A stretch of 64,000 nt of DNA from Paenibacillus qinlingensis (GCF_013204845.1 NZ_JABMKY010000018.1:62001-126000); one strand, 5' to 3'; counted from the first letter of the stretch, positions 41,864 to 51,025 are shown. The notes: generated from the letters alone by a model not told the origin. Translations and numbers: made by a program.

Positions 41864-42535
41864 TTAATAGGCATCTAAAAGCACATTATCTGCGATCCGA
41901 AGTGGAGGCTCTGTCGCCATTACAATATCGCCGATGGTGTAATCTTTTGCGACTTCCACAAGGAGGAGTCCTTGCGGGGTAACATCAATGACTGCCCGAT
42001 CCGTAATAATACGATCCACGACGGATATGCCTGTGAGAGGGAGCGTGCATTGATTCAGAATTTTCGGTTTGCCGTCTTTATTCACATGATCCATGATGAC
42101 TACGACGCGTTTGGCACCATGAACCAGATCCATGGCTCCGCCCATTCCCTTGATCATCTTGCCGGGGATCATCCAATTGGCCAAATCCCCAGATTCCGAT
42201 ACTTCCATGCCACCGAGAATGGCGAGATCGACATGTCCGCCTCGGATCATTGCGAAGGATTCGGAACTATCGAAATACGAGGCTCCCGCAATCGCGGTTA
42301 TCGTTTCTTTGCCGGCGTTGATCAGATCGGGGTCTACTTGATCTTCGCTTGGATAAGGGCCAATGCCGAGCAGACCGTTCTCTGATTGAAGTAAGACCTG
42401 TTTTTCCTTAGGTATGAAATTGGCTACCAAGGTAGGAATGCCGATGCCAAGATTGACGTAGTCTCCATGTTTAATTTCTTTCTCCGCGCGAATCGCGATT
42501 TTCTCGCGAGTAGACAACTCTGCCACTGGGCTCAT
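41864..42535 (-). CDS. 3-oxoacid CoA-transferase, subunit B
   Basis: 223 residues of the ScoB/AtoA type with the active-site Glu in [13 protein letters not shown] near residue 45 and the motifs [14 protein letters not shown] and [10 protein letters not shown]. Together with subunit A it activates acetoacetate or a related 3-oxoacid by CoA transfer. AGGAG lies before ATG 42535; an ATG at 42553, right at the stop of the subunit A gene, is also in frame. Gene order A-B-dehydrogenase is typical of ketone-body use. Confidence 0.93.
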   Translation of the reverse strand: MSPVAELSTREKIAIRAEKEIKHGDYVNLGIGIPTLVANFIPKEKQVLLQSENGLLGIGPYPSEDQVDPDLINAGKETITAIAGASYFDSSESFAMIRGGHVDLAILGGMEVSESGDLANWMIPGKMIKGMGGAMDLVHGAKRVVVIMDHVNKDGKPKILNQCTLPLTGISVVDRIITDRAVIDVTPQGLLLVEVAKDYTIGDIVMATEPPLRIADNVLLDAY

Positions 42536-42553
42536 CCTCCAATACTCCTGCAT

Positions 42554-43246
42554 TTATCTTCGTGTGACTGTTAACTTCTCGATGCGTTTTTGCTGCCTGC
42601 CTACGATCAGTTGCTGAACGTATATGCCCGGCGTGTGAATTTGATCGGTATCGAGAAAGCCTCTTTCAATAAGACATTCCGTTTCCACAATCGTCGTGCG
42701 TCCTGCAGTAGCCATGATCGGGTTGAAGTTTCGAGCCGTCTTGTTGTAACTCAGATTGCCCATTTTATCCGCAACGGCAGCGCGAATCAGAGAGAAATCG
42801 GCAGTCAATGCTTCCTCTAGCAGATAGGTTTTACCGTCAAAAACACGCGTTTCTTTACGTTCTTCAATCGGTGTCCCCACACCTGCAGGGGTATAGAAAG
42901 CGGGAATACCTGCCCCACCGGCTCTGATTTTCTCCGCAAGTGTGCCTTGAGGCAGCAGTTCTACCTCGATTTCTCCAGAGAGTACTTGTCGTTCAAACTC
43001 CTTATTCTCGCCAACGTAAGAAGCCACGATCTTCTTAATCTGCTTATTACGAAGTAATAAGCCCAGTCCCCAATCATCGACTCCGCAATTATTGGAGATG
43101 ACCGTTAGATTTTTTGTGCCCGTTTCGGACAGCGCTACAATCAGATTCTCTGGAATGCCCACGAGGCCGAAACCGCCGACCATCAGTGTGGCGCCATCTG
43201 GAATAGTGGTAACCGCTTCCATGAATGATGTCAGTATTTTTTTCAT
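42554..43246 (-). CDS. 3-oxoacid CoA-transferase, subunit A
   Basis: 230 residues of the ScoA/AtoD type with the GGFGLVGIPENLI motif near residues 24-36, NNCGVDDWGLG and FYTPAGVGT. It forms the hetero-oligomeric CoA-transferase with subunit B, whose gene begins right at its stop. AGGGAG precedes the ATG. Confidence 0.93.
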   Translation of the reverse strand: MKKILTSFMEAVTTIPDGATLMVGGFGLVGIPENLIVALSETGTKNLTVISNNCGVDDWGLGLLLRNKQIKKIVASYVGENKEFERQVLSGEIEVELLPQGTLAEKIRAGGAGIPAFYTPAGVGTPIEERKETRVFDGKTYLLEEALTADFSLIRAAVADKMGNLSYNKTARNFNPIMATAGRTTIVETECLIERGFLDTDQIHTPGIYVQQLIVGRQQKRIEKLTVTRR

Positions 43247-43262
43247 TTCGTATACTCCCTCC

Positions 43263-44456
43263 CTAATATTTGCAGCGTTCTACGATGACAGCAACGCCTT
43301 GCCCGCCGCCAACGCAAAGGGTAGCCAGACCATACTGTGAATTCCGGCGTGCCATTTCATAGAGAAGTGAGACCATCACTCTGGCTCCACTGGCTCCGAT
43401 GGGATGTCCAAGTGCGATAGCGCCTCCGTTGACGTTCAGCTTACGGTCGTCTAGGTCAAAATGTTGGGCGAACAATAGCGCCTGAGAAGCGAAAGCTTCA
43501 TTGACCTCGATCAAATCGATGTCGGACATGCTTAAGCCGGCTTTCATCAACGCTTTCTCCGTAGCTGGAATCGGTCCGATCCCCATGTAGGCCGGGTCAA
43601 CGCCAACGACAGCGCAGGAGCGCACGACGGCCAAAGGACGCATGTCAGACAACGCTGCACGCGACCTGCTCATCATGAGCAACGCTGCCGCTCCGTCATT
43701 GATGCCAGACGAATTGCCAGCCGTCACTTTGCCTTCCGGTGTGAAGGCTGCTTTTAGGTTGGAGAGCCCCTCTAAGGTCGTGTCTGGACGCAGATATTCG
43801 TCGCGGTCGGCGTGAATGACGGTTCCTTTTCGTCCGGGTACGTCTAGTGCGACAATTTCATCATCGAAATTTCCTAGTGTCAATGCAGTCGCAGCTTTTC
43901 TCTGGCTGTTACAAGCAAACTGATCCAATTGTTCTCGCGTCAGATTGTACTTTTCGCATAAATTTTCCGCGGTGATTCCCATATGGTAATTGTGCTGTGC
44001 GCACCATAAGCCATCCTTGAGCAGGCTGTCTTGAAGCTTTTGATCTCCCATGACATAGCCGGAGCGTGTTCCTTGCAGCAGATGGGGGGCTTGACTCATA
44101 TTTTCCATTCCACCAGCGACAATAACCTCGCACTCCCCGCTTTGGATGGAACGGTAGGCAATTTGGAGCGCCATGAGTCCGGATCCGCACACTTGATTTA
44201 CGGTTGTCGCGGGAACATCGACGGGTATGCCCGCCTGCAGCGAAGCCTGCCGTGCCGGATTCTGTCCAAGCCCCGCTTGCAGAGCGTTGCCCATGAGGAC
44301 TTCCTGCACGAGGGAAGAGTGGATCCCCGCACGGTGAATAACAGCCTGTATGGCAGACGCTCCGAGCTGCACGGCAGAGACATCTTTGAATATGCCGTTG
44401 AATTTCCCGATTGCTGTTCGGGCTGCGCTGACGATAACAACTTCATTTGCGCTCAT
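43263..44456 (-). CDS. Acetyl-CoA acetyltransferase (thiolase)
   Basis: 397 residues with all thiolase signatures: nucleophile Cys 90 in VNQVCGSG, GGMENMS, NVNGGAIALGHPIGASG near residue 345, and the second catalytic Cys in CVGGGQG near 384. In this operon it most likely cleaves acetoacetyl-CoA to two acetyl-CoA, the last step after the CoA-transferase. It is the first gene of the minus-strand operon, with AAGGAGTG before ATG 44456. Confidence 0.95.
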   Translation of the reverse strand: MSANEVVIVSAARTAIGKFNGIFKDVSAVQLGASAIQAVIHRAGIHSSLVQEVLMGNALQAGLGQNPARQASLQAGIPVDVPATTVNQVCGSGLMALQIAYRSIQSGECEVIVAGGMENMSQAPHLLQGTRSGYVMGDQKLQDSLLKDGLWCAQHNYHMGITAENLCEKYNLTREQLDQFACNSQRKAATALTLGNFDDEIVALDVPGRKGTVIHADRDEYLRPDTTLEGLSNLKAAFTPEGKVTAGNSSGINDGAAALLMMSRSRAALSDMRPLAVVRSCAVVGVDPAYMGIGPIPATEKALMKAGLSMSDIDLIEVNEAFASQALLFAQHFDLDDRKLNVNGGAIALGHPIGASGARVMVSLLYEMARRNSQYGLATLCVGGGQGVAVIVERCKY

Positions 44457-44550
44457 GCTCTGTTCACTCCTTAAGTCTGGAAAATCGTTCCTTTATACCG
44501 ATTGTAATGGAGTCGGATTTATGAGTAAAATACAGATATCGAATACAATT

Positions 44551-44567
44551 TATTCTAATTAGGAATA
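44551..44567. promoter_or_regulatory. Probable LysR operator
   Basis: TATTC-N7-GAATA is a palindrome of the T-N11-A class recognised by LysR-type proteins. It lies in the 129-bp gap between the thiolase operon and the divergent lysR-type gene, 18 bp before the latter. Confidence 0.6.
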
Positions 44568-44585
44568 TATAAATGAGGTGTGTCC

Positions 44586-45464
44586 ATGGATTTTCAACAG
44601 ATACGCTACTTCGCCGAAGTCGCCAAACAACAAAGTTTCTCGAAAGCGGCGCAGTTGCTCCATAGCTCGCAGCCATCGTTAAGCAAAGCGATTAAGAGCT
44701 TAGAAGACGAGCTTGGAGTCGTATTGTTCAATCGTACAACGCGGCATCTGCAACTGACGGATGATGGAGAAGTTGTTCTGAAATACGCCACTGCGACACT
44801 AGCAATGTCTCGGGATCTGCAGTTGTTATTAAACGAAGGGAAGGAATTGAAGAGAGGGAAATTATCCTTAGGGTTGCCGCCTGTTATTGGAGTCAGCTTT
44901 TTTCCCAAGATGATCGCGGACTTTCGAGGGGAGTATCCAGGTGTTCAGATCAGGCTAGTTGAAGAAGGAGGCAAAATCGTAGAGCAATTGGTGAAGGAAG
45001 CCAAACTTGATCTAGGTGTTGTCGTCTTGCCTGTAGATGAGCAAGAGTTCGAGGTGTTTCCTTTAGCTAAGCGACAGCTCTCGTTAGTCGTAAATTTGAA
45101 TCACCCTCTCGCGGGGGAAAAGGTCATCCAGTTGTCGCAACTCAGGAATGAATCGTTCATCCTGTTCAAAGAAGGTTTTTCCCTATATGACCGAGTGAGA
45201 GAAGCATGCATACAAGAGGGGTTCGAGCCAACGATAGCCTACGAAAGCTCGCAATGGGATTTTATCGGGGAGATGGTTGGAGCGGGGTTGGGAATCGCCT
45301 TTCTTCCCGATACCGTATCAAGTAAGCTCGATTCGAAGTCAGTTACTACAATTCCATTGACGATCCCTGCAATTCGGTGGGATTTAGCTGCAATTTGGAG
45401 TAAACATCATTACCTTTCCCACGCAGCCAGAGGTTGGATTCAATTTATGAAAGAATGGGACTGA
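44586..45464 (+). CDS. LysR family transcriptional regulator
   Basis: 292 residues: winged helix-turn-helix at 1-65 (FSKAAQLLHSSQPSLSKAIKSLEDELG), then an effector-binding domain with two lobes. GAGGTG precedes ATG 44586. It is divergent from the ketone-body operon and so is its likely activator; the ligand would be a ketone body or CoA-linked metabolite, which cannot be read from sequence. Confidence 0.93.
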   Translation: MDFQQIRYFAEVAKQQSFSKAAQLLHSSQPSLSKAIKSLEDELGVVLFNRTTRHLQLTDDGEVVLKYATATLAMSRDLQLLLNEGKELKRGKLSLGLPPVIGVSFFPKMIADFRGEYPGVQIRLVEEGGKIVEQLVKEAKLDLGVVVLPVDEQEFEVFPLAKRQLSLVVNLNHPLAGEKVIQLSQLRNESFILFKEGFSLYDRVREACIQEGFEPTIAYESSQWDFIGEMVGAGLGIAFLPDTVSSKLDSKSVTTIPLTIPAIRWDLAAIWSKHHYLSHAARGWIQFMKEWD

Positions 45465-45479
45465 ATAAACGATAACAAT

Positions 45480-45531
45480 AAAGAGGCTTGTTCAAAAAGT
45501 CCATTCAGACTCTTCGAAACAGCCTCTTTTT
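45480..45531 (+). terminator. Terminator of the lysR-type gene
   Basis: AAAGAGGCT-t-GTT pairs with AAC-a-GCCTCTTT across a long loop and ends in five T. It can act on both strands. Confidence 0.8.
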
Positions 45532-45568
45532 GTTAATAACGGATGAGTTAATAAACCTGCCTCCCGCA

Positions 45569-45758
45569 ATCTAAATGGATTTTCTCCATCTATTTGAAGC
45601 GGATTTCTTGAATTTGAAAGATTAACTGTATTTCCTGTAGTTATATTCCTTCGATTTGCCCGAATCTTCAAATGACATACAAATTCCATGTATTTTTTCC
45701 ATCTAATCGCGAAAATACGTCAGATTCGAGCAAATTAGCTGTAGTTTATACATCTAAA
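45569..45758. repeat. Four-box intergenic element, TACAGCTAA family, copy C
   Basis: Box landmarks fall at 45576 (TGGA), 45627 (TGTA), 45698 (TCCA) and 45749 (TACA): 51, 71 and 51 bp. It fills the gap between two convergent genes. The boxes here are more diverged than in copies D and E, but the spacing is unchanged. From 45759 to 45898 nothing else was recognised. Confidence 0.8.
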
Positions 45759-45898
45759 CACGAATCAGCAGTCACCTTACGCTCGCAAGCCTCAGACCAC
45801 CCTCAAACCAGCTACAATTCTACGCCATATCCTTGTTTGCTTGTCTCAGGTTTGTCTTTTGGGACAGCCACTTAATCGATTTAACACGATAGGGTACC

Positions 45899-46498
45899 CT
45901 ACCGCGCCCAAACCCGCAGCATATACCCACTAACCAACAGGGAGATACCACCCATTCCCTCGAGAATCACATCGGAATACCCCAAATACCACACACTCAT
46001 TATCGCGGTTAACGCGAATAGCCATAACCCCAAATAAATAAGCGATCTGCCGAGCAGCAGCCCGACCTGAACGAACCCGATAGCGAGTAGGAATGCGCGT
46101 AAAATAGGAGCAAATAGCGGATTCACCGCACCGATCGCTTCCAATAAAGCCACGGCCGCGATCAGCATAGCCCCGGGCAGCACCAGGAATATCGGGCGCC
46201 CCCATCCAGTGCGTTCGGCATCCACATTGACCTGTGTTCCACCAGCCCCTAGGGACTTCCGCATCCCCCAAATCTGGATGAGGCTAGCCACTACGGCCGT
46301 GACAAATGCTGCTTGCTTGAGCCAATCCAAATCACGCCAGTACAGGGCGAAATCGACCGCAGCACTAAACACCCATTCAGCTCCCCAGATGAACAGGAGG
46401 GGAATTAGACCCTGGGCTTCGCGCAGCCAATCTTTTCTTTTATTTTCTAATTGTTGTTGCCCCGTTGTAGTCATATCAGCTTGCTTCGACGTTTGCAT
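45899..46498 (-). CDS. Five-helix membrane protein of unknown function
   Basis: 199 residues with a charged N-terminal 28 residues, then about five membrane segments with few charged residues. No family motif was recognised. AGAGGTGA lies six bases before ATG 46498. It is divergent from mutY, with under 100 bp between the starts. Confidence 0.75.
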   Translation of the reverse strand: MQTSKQADMTTTGQQQLENKRKDWLREAQGLIPLLFIWGAEWVFSAAVDFALYWRDLDWLKQAAFVTAVVASLIQIWGMRKSLGAGGTQVNVDAERTGWGRPIFLVLPGAMLIAAVALLEAIGAVNPLFAPILRAFLLAIGFVQVGLLLGRSLIYLGLWLFALTAIMSVWYLGYSDVILEGMGGISLLVSGYMLRVWAR

Positions 46499-46597
46499 AC
46501 ATTCACCTCTAGTTTTATGTTCCGCACTTCTCGTATAATGGTACCATATCTATTCATCTATTATAACTTGAACGTGCCCCATAGAGAAGGAGAGCTC

Positions 46598-47722
46598 ATG
46601 TACAGCGAAGAACAGAAGATGTATTTTTCCAAGAACCTCTTGGATTGGTACCACACACATAAACGAGATTTACCTTGGCGTAGAAGTAAGAACCCTTATT
46701 ATATATGGATATCCGAAGTGATGCTGCAGCAAACACGTGTGGATACAGTGATTCCGTATTTCCATCGGTTTGTAGATCAATTTCCGACTGTCGAGGCATT
46801 AGCAACGGCGCCGGAAGAAAATGTACTGAAGGCTTGGGAAGGACTCGGCTACTACTCACGAGCGAGAAATTTACAATCAGCCGTCAGAGAAGTACATGAA
46901 CGTTACGACGGTGTAGTCCCTGCGAATAAAGAGGATATCTCTGCACTCAAAGGTGTCGGACCGTACACATCGGGGGCGATCCTGAGCATCGCCTATAACA
47001 AGCTTGAGCCTGCGGTCGATGGCAATGTCATGCGCGTACTTTCGCGCTATTTTCTCATCGAAGAAGATATTATGAAGCCGTCGACGCGGACGATTATGGA
47101 GAAGCTCGCGCGCGAGCTCATTCTGGAAGGCACCGCGAGCGACTTCAACCAAGCTCTGATGGAGCTGGGAGCCATGGTGTGTACGCCGAGATCACCACAC
47201 TGCTTGACGTGCCCTGTCATGGCACACTGTTCGGCGCGTGAAGCTGGCATGGAAGAAGCGCTGCCCATCAAAAAGAAAGCCAAACCGCCCCGTCCAGAAC
47301 TTCGGGCAGTGGCTTTCATCGAAGGTACAGGTGAGCATGCAGGCAAATGGTTGATCAGACAGCGCCCGCAAGAGGGCCTGCTTGCCCGCATGTGGGAGCT
47401 ACCGCATGTCGAGTGGGCGACTGCTGGATGGCAGTCCGATGAGGACAATATGTCCGAGCTTCGTAAGGCTCTTGCCGAGCAAGAGCAAATCAGTATACAA
47501 CCGGATGAGTGGTTCATGGATACCGAGCATATTTTCAGTCATATTGTGTGGAAAATGAAGGTGTACCGCGCAAAGCTTGGTGACGCGAATCGTCCAAGTA
47601 CGGGGGAAGAATGGATTCCGTTTCATTATCGTTGGGTAGGGCCGGAGGATCTGCAGAACTATGCGTTCCCCAATGTTTTTGTCCGAATCATCAAAGAATG
47701 GCAGGACCGCAACGAAGACTAG
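46598..47722 (+). CDS. mutY: A/G-specific adenine DNA glycosylase
   Basis: 374 residues. It removes adenine mispaired with 8-oxoguanine. Seen are catalytic Glu 40 in SEVMLQQT, the helix-hairpin-helix GVGPYTSGAIL with the nearby VDGNVMRV Asp, the iron-sulfur loop with four Cys (C-x6-C-x2-C-x5-C near 195-212), and a NUDIX-like C-terminal domain that reads the oxidised base. AAGGAGAG sits before ATG 46598; longer frames upstream lack a ribosome site. A TATAAT at 46534 is a plausible -10 box. It ends 8 bp from the convergent Crp-family gene. Confidence 0.96.
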   Translation: MYSEEQKMYFSKNLLDWYHTHKRDLPWRRSKNPYYIWISEVMLQQTRVDTVIPYFHRFVDQFPTVEALATAPEENVLKAWEGLGYYSRARNLQSAVREVHERYDGVVPANKEDISALKGVGPYTSGAILSIAYNKLEPAVDGNVMRVLSRYFLIEEDIMKPSTRTIMEKLARELILEGTASDFNQALMELGAMVCTPRSPHCLTCPVMAHCSAREAGMEEALPIKKKAKPPRPELRAVAFIEGTGEHAGKWLIRQRPQEGLLARMWELPHVEWATAGWQSDEDNMSELRKALAEQEQISIQPDEWFMDTEHIFSHIVWKMKVYRAKLGDANRPSTGEEWIPFHYRWVGPEDLQNYAFPNVFVRIIKEWQDRNED

Positions 47723-47730
47723 CTGCAAGC

Positions 47731-48414
47731 TTAACGAATCTCGGCTTTAATGCCTTCGATATTGATTAATGTGATGAGTTTTTTATCTATGAGAATAAGC
47801 TTATCATCAAGCAACTCCTGCAGTACCTTTGTGACGGATTCCCTCACCGTACCCACTAAGTTGGCAAGCTGCTGATGCGTTAGCTTTACATCAATAAGTA
47901 ATCCGCTTGGCGTAGAGATACCGTGTTGCTCAGACAATCGAAGAATTGTTTTGATAATGCGTGAACGCACGCCAAGAAACGTCAAATCATAGATTTGATC
48001 ATTGGCATGTCGTAATCGTTGCATCGTCGTTTCCAGGAGCTTTAGGCATAGCCTAGGGCTCTTTTCCATGAACGTAGTGAATGCGGTTCGACTAAGGACA
48101 TACATCGTGCTGGCTGCCATGGTTTCTGCTGTTGCGGATCGGGTCATGCCATTACTGAGCAGTGACATCTCTCCGAAGAAATCTCCGTCCCGGAATAAAG
48201 CTAGTGTGACTTCTTTCGCCTCGTCCAGACGATATATTTTCACAACACCTGAATGGATTAAGTACAATTCCTCGCCAACTTCTCCTTCATTAAAAAGGAT
48301 AGTCCCTTTCTTTACTTTCTTATCTGTAAAAAGTGGGGCAATCCCGACAAGATCTTCTTCCGAAAGCTCTTGAAAGAGGGGGATGTTATGAAGCAATGGA
48401 ACAATGGATTTCAA
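47731..48414 (-). CDS. Crp/Fnr family transcriptional regulator
   Basis: 227 residues. Residues 1-120 are a cyclic-nucleotide-binding fold with the phosphate cassette FGEMSLL...TRSATAE, whose Arg-Ser pair is that of cAMP-type binders. A dimer helix follows, then a winged helix-turn-helix (THQQLANLVGTVRESVTKVLQEL). No Fnr-type Cys cluster is seen. TTG 48414 is chosen because CGAGGTGAC is seven bases upstream; longer forms start at 48438 or beyond. A 49-bp piece of this gene is duplicated at 48918. Confidence 0.9.
   Translation of the reverse strand: MKSIVPLLHNIPLFQELSEEDLVGIAPLFTDKKVKKGTILFNEGEVGEELYLIHSGVVKIYRLDEAKEVTLALFRDGDFFGEMSLLSNGMTRSATAETMAASTMYVLSRTAFTTFMEKSPRLCLKLLETTMQRLRHANDQIYDLTFLGVRSRIIKTILRLSEQHGISTPSGLLIDVKLTHQQLANLVGTVRESVTKVLQELLDDKLILIDKKLITLINIEGIKAEIR
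48021..48069. repeat. 49-bp segment inside the Crp gene, copied at 48918
   Basis: The segment differs from the 48918 copy at only three positions. It contains an AGGAGC...GCTCTTTT hairpin that on the plus strand looks like a terminator. On the minus strand it encodes MEKSPRLCLKLLETTM. Confidence 0.93.
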
Positions 48415-48564
48415 GGGATTGTCACCTCGTTTCCTCATTATGGTATTTACTTCATGGTACAACGAGGCTCCATGCACGTAAAGGAAAATTGATAATCGGC
48501 ACTTAATGGCATGAGAGTCCTCTTCCTGGAATATCAATGGGGAGAAGAAAGGAGTCGATGCTCA

Positions 48565-48909
48565 ATGGAATGGTATGTCAAGGTGTTATCGAATTATGTG
48601 GGATTTTCAGGCAGAGCAAGACGGAAGGAATATTGGATGTTCGTTTTGTTCAATATTATTATTTCGATCGGGTTAGGTATTGTAGAGGCTATTATCGGGT
48701 TGGATCAAGTTCTGTCGGGCCTATATTCGCTATTTATCCTTTTACCTTCTCTAGCTGTAGCCTTTCGTAGATTGCATGATACGGGTAAAAGTGGGTGGTG
48801 GATACTGCTTGGCATCATTCCCTTGATTGGTTTCATCATTCTACTCGTGTTTTTCTGCCAAGATAGTGACGTGAATGATAATCAATATGGACCAAATCCG
48901 AAGGGATAG
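48565..48909 (+). CDS. DUF805 family membrane protein
   Basis: 114 residues. The family layout is clear: a start ending in NYVGFSGRARRKEYWMF, two hydrophobic hairpins, the conserved RRLHDTGKSGWW turn and a C-terminal NQYGPNPKG. DUF805 proteins are small inner-membrane proteins of unknown role. AAAGGAG lies before ATG 48565. It is divergent from the Crp-family gene and ends at the duplicated hairpin segment. Confidence 0.9.
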   Translation: MEWYVKVLSNYVGFSGRARRKEYWMFVLFNIIISIGLGIVEAIIGLDQVLSGLYSLFILLPSLAVAFRRLHDTGKSGWWILLGIIPLIGFIILLVFFCQDSDVNDNQYGPNPKG

Positions 48910-48917
48910 CTAATTGC

Positions 48918-48966
48918 GCATCGCTGTTTCCAAGAGCTTTAGGCATAGCCTAGGGCTCTTTTCCAT
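48918..48966 (+). terminator. Duplicated Crp-gene fragment acting as terminator
   Basis: This 49-bp copy of 48021-48069 lies 9 bp after the DUF805 stop. AAGAGC-tt-TAGGC and GCCTA-gg-GCTCTT (48932-48960) pair and are followed by TT. A single change (G to A) relative to the Crp copy completes the outer stem pair, improving the hairpin. Confidence 0.75.
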
Positions 48967-49046
48967 TTTTACCAATACATTTAGGAGTCTTTTCAAGTAC
49001 AATAGAAAAGCATTGTCAAAACTAAGCAATCTATTTGGAGGATTCA

Positions 49047-49982
49047 ATGAAAAAAATAGCTTTATCCCTTCTCGCGACAGCAACACTAGGTATGGGGATC
49101 GGTATCGGTGCGTACGCACAATCGAATATCGAAACGATTCAAGCATTTATAAACCATGAAATCAAGTTCACTTTGAATGGACAAACTTGGGCACCGAAAG
49201 ACCCAGATGGCAAGCAATTAAGCCCAATTATCTATGAAGGCTCATCCTATGTACCACTTAGAGCGGTCGGAGAGGTCTCGGGACTCAAAGTAAATTGGAA
49301 TGATGCCACCAAAACAATCGAGTTGCAAGGTGCTGGCTCTGTTCCATCTGACGGAATACCATATAAGGATTCACAAAATTACGGTAACCAAACAGGGACG
49401 CCTTCGAGCAATGAGTCTGAACTGCAATTGCCGTCAGCTTCCAATGATTCAGAGACGACATATTCTACGTTTAATGTTCACACCGATACTTCAACGGCTG
49501 CCTACAAAGCCGATCAAGAGGAATCGGCAAGACGTAGTGGGATCGCTTTAACAGATTTGAAATATGAAAGAATTATCGGTACCAATGTTTTGAAAAGAGT
49601 GAACATCGATGCCAGTTTTAGAGACGAGAAATTGCATCCGCTTCTCAGAGATGGTGTCGAATATGCAAGAGGAATCAGTGCAATGCTGGATTCTAATGCC
49701 ACGAGTGAGAAGATTGTTTACAACTTGGATGGGAAATACGCAGCCTTTAATACGCACTATGATGTTGATGATTACACGAAAAACTCCCCAGAAAAACCTC
49801 AAATTAAATTTTATGTGGATGGTCGATTAATCGCAACGGGCGGCGTGTACGTTGGGTCTGAGCAATTTGTTTTCTTTGACGTTACAGGCGTGAAGAAGCT
49901 AGAAATCAGCTTTGAGGTTGCTTCACCGAAATATGCAGCTGTTGCTGCCTTATACGCACCAAGATTATATAAAAATAGGTAA
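49047..49982 (+). CDS. Secreted stalk-domain protein with NPCBM-like C-terminal domain
   Basis: 311 residues. A signal peptide ends near GAYAQ (residue 24). Residues 38-95 form a copper-amine-oxidase-N / stalk domain (SSYVPLRAVGEVSG, VNWNDATKTIEL), common in cell-surface proteins of Paenibacillus. After a Ser-rich linker, residues about 170-310 look like an NPCBM-type beta-sandwich (YNLDGKYAAFN, YVDGRLIATGG, KKLEISFEV). It probably binds a wall or extracellular polymer. TTGGAGGA precedes ATG 49047. Confidence 0.85.
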   Translation: MKKIALSLLATATLGMGIGIGAYAQSNIETIQAFINHEIKFTLNGQTWAPKDPDGKQLSPIIYEGSSYVPLRAVGEVSGLKVNWNDATKTIELQGAGSVPSDGIPYKDSQNYGNQTGTPSSNESELQLPSASNDSETTYSTFNVHTDTSTAAYKADQEESARRSGIALTDLKYERIIGTNVLKRVNIDASFRDEKLHPLLRDGVEYARGISAMLDSNATSEKIVYNLDGKYAAFNTHYDVDDYTKNSPEKPQIKFYVDGRLIATGGVYVGSEQFVFFDVTGVKKLEISFEVASPKYAAVAALYAPRLYKNR

Positions 49983-49987
49983 TGAAT

Positions 49988-50016
49988 AAAAAAAAGCGAC
50001 CCTAAGGGTCGCTTTT
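49988..50016. terminator. Bidirectional terminator between stalk protein and sodA
   Basis: AAAAGCGACCC and GGGTCGCTTTT form a perfect stem with a 3-nt loop, flanked by A on the left and T on the right, serving both convergent genes. Confidence 0.93.
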
Positions 50017-50022
50017 CACGTA

Positions 50023-50634
50023 TTACTTCGCTGCGTCGTAACGTTTGCCAACTTCGTTCCAGTTAACAACGTTCCAGAAAGCTGCGATGTAGTCAGGGCG
50101 TTTGTTTTGGTAGTTCAGGTAGTAAGCATGCTCCCAAACATCAAGACCAAGAACCGGCGTTTCGCCTTCCATGATCGGGCTGTCTTGGTTCGGCAAGCTG
50201 TATACTTTCAATTTACCAGCTTTGTCAACAGCTAGGAAAGCCCAGCCAGAGCCAAAACGTGTAGTTGCTGCTGCAGCGAAATCTGCTTTGAATTTATCAA
50301 ATCCGCCAAGCTCGCTGTCAATCGCAGCTGCTAGAGCGCCAGTAGGTGCGCCGCCAGCTTCTGGTCCGATTGTTTCCCAGAATAGGGAGTGGTTAGCGTG
50401 TCCGCCACCATTGTTACGAACTGCTGTACGGATATCTTCAGGAAGGCTGTTAAGGTCAGCGATCAGGTCGTTAAGGGATTTGTCATGAAGAGCTGGATGC
50501 TTGTCCAAAGCTGCGTTCAAGTTAGTTACATAAGCGTTATGGTGACGATCGTGATGAATCTCCATAGTTTTTGCATCGATGTGCGGCTCAAGAGCCTCGT
50601 TTGCGTACGGAAGAGCTGGTAGTTGATGTGCCAT
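50023..50634 (-). CDS. sodA: Manganese superoxide dismutase
   Basis: 203 residues. It converts superoxide to hydrogen peroxide and oxygen. The four metal ligands are visible in [13 protein letters not shown] (His 27), NHSLFW, and the family signature DVWEHAYY (Asp and His). [12 protein letters not shown] and the Gly at the Mn/Fe-discriminating region favour manganese. TAGGAGGT precedes the ATG. It has its own promoter and a terminator shared with the gene facing it. Confidence 0.96.
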   Translation of the reverse strand: MAHQLPALPYANEALEPHIDAKTMEIHHDRHHNAYVTNLNAALDKHPALHDKSLNDLIADLNSLPEDIRTAVRNNGGGHANHSLFWETIGPEAGGAPTGALAAAIDSELGGFDKFKADFAAAATTRFGSGWAFLAVDKAGKLKVYSLPNQDSPIMEGETPVLGLDVWEHAYYLNYQNKRPDYIAAFWNVVNWNEVGKRYDAAK

Positions 50635-50673
50635 TGAATAAATACCTCCTAAAAATTATGTAGTTTCAATTTC

Positions 50674-50702
50674 ATTATGAAGGAACACAGCTAATAAAGC
50701 AA
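50674..50702 (-). promoter_or_regulatory. Sigma-A promoter of sodA
   Basis: Read on the minus strand, TTGCTT (50702-50697) and CATAAT (50679-50674) are 17 bp apart, about 40 bp before the start. Confidence 0.6.
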
Positions 50703-50730
50703 CATTTGTGTTTACTAAGTCGGTAGTCCC

Positions 50731-50955
50731 TTAAATGCCGCGACGTTCCATTTCTCGTGTAATTTGATTGTGCATGGCTGTATCTTGCTCATGAAGGTAG
50801 GGAGATAAGTCGCTCATGGTCCGGTGGAGCTGAAGCAGCTCGATTTCCGTCCATTCCTCAGGTTTCTTGGTGCTAAGGAACTGGAAATCTGGAATAATAC
50901 GGGGGTACTCGTGCGCCGTAAGTTCATGATCGAGTTCATTGTTGTTATCTGACAT
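50731..50955 (-). CDS. Small hypothetical protein
   Basis: 74 residues, acidic and helical, with Trp-Thr-Glu-Ile near residue 36 and no membrane segment. No family was recognised. AGAGGTGAC lies before ATG 50955, which is preferred over longer frames. It follows the ger operon on the same strand after about 70 bp and could be its last gene or independent. Confidence 0.65.
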   Translation of the reverse strand: MSDNNNELDHELTAHEYPRIIPDFQFLSTKKPEEWTEIELLQLHRTMSDLSPYLHEQDTAMHNQITREMERRGI

Positions 50956-51025
50956 TGGTGTCACCTCTTTCTCATCGGAATATCCTCCTATAAGATGGTG
51001 TTTTTTCACGCATCTCATACATGCT

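Noticed and set aside
45886-45902. TAGGGTACCCTA palindrome as a terminator
   Set aside because: It overlaps the stop codon of the membrane-protein gene, has no loop and no T run.
48910-49146. Minus-strand frame with a Crp-like peptide (MEKSPRLCLKLLETAM)
   Set aside because: The similarity comes only from the 49-bp duplicated segment; the rest is unrelated, so it is not a Crp pseudogene of any length.
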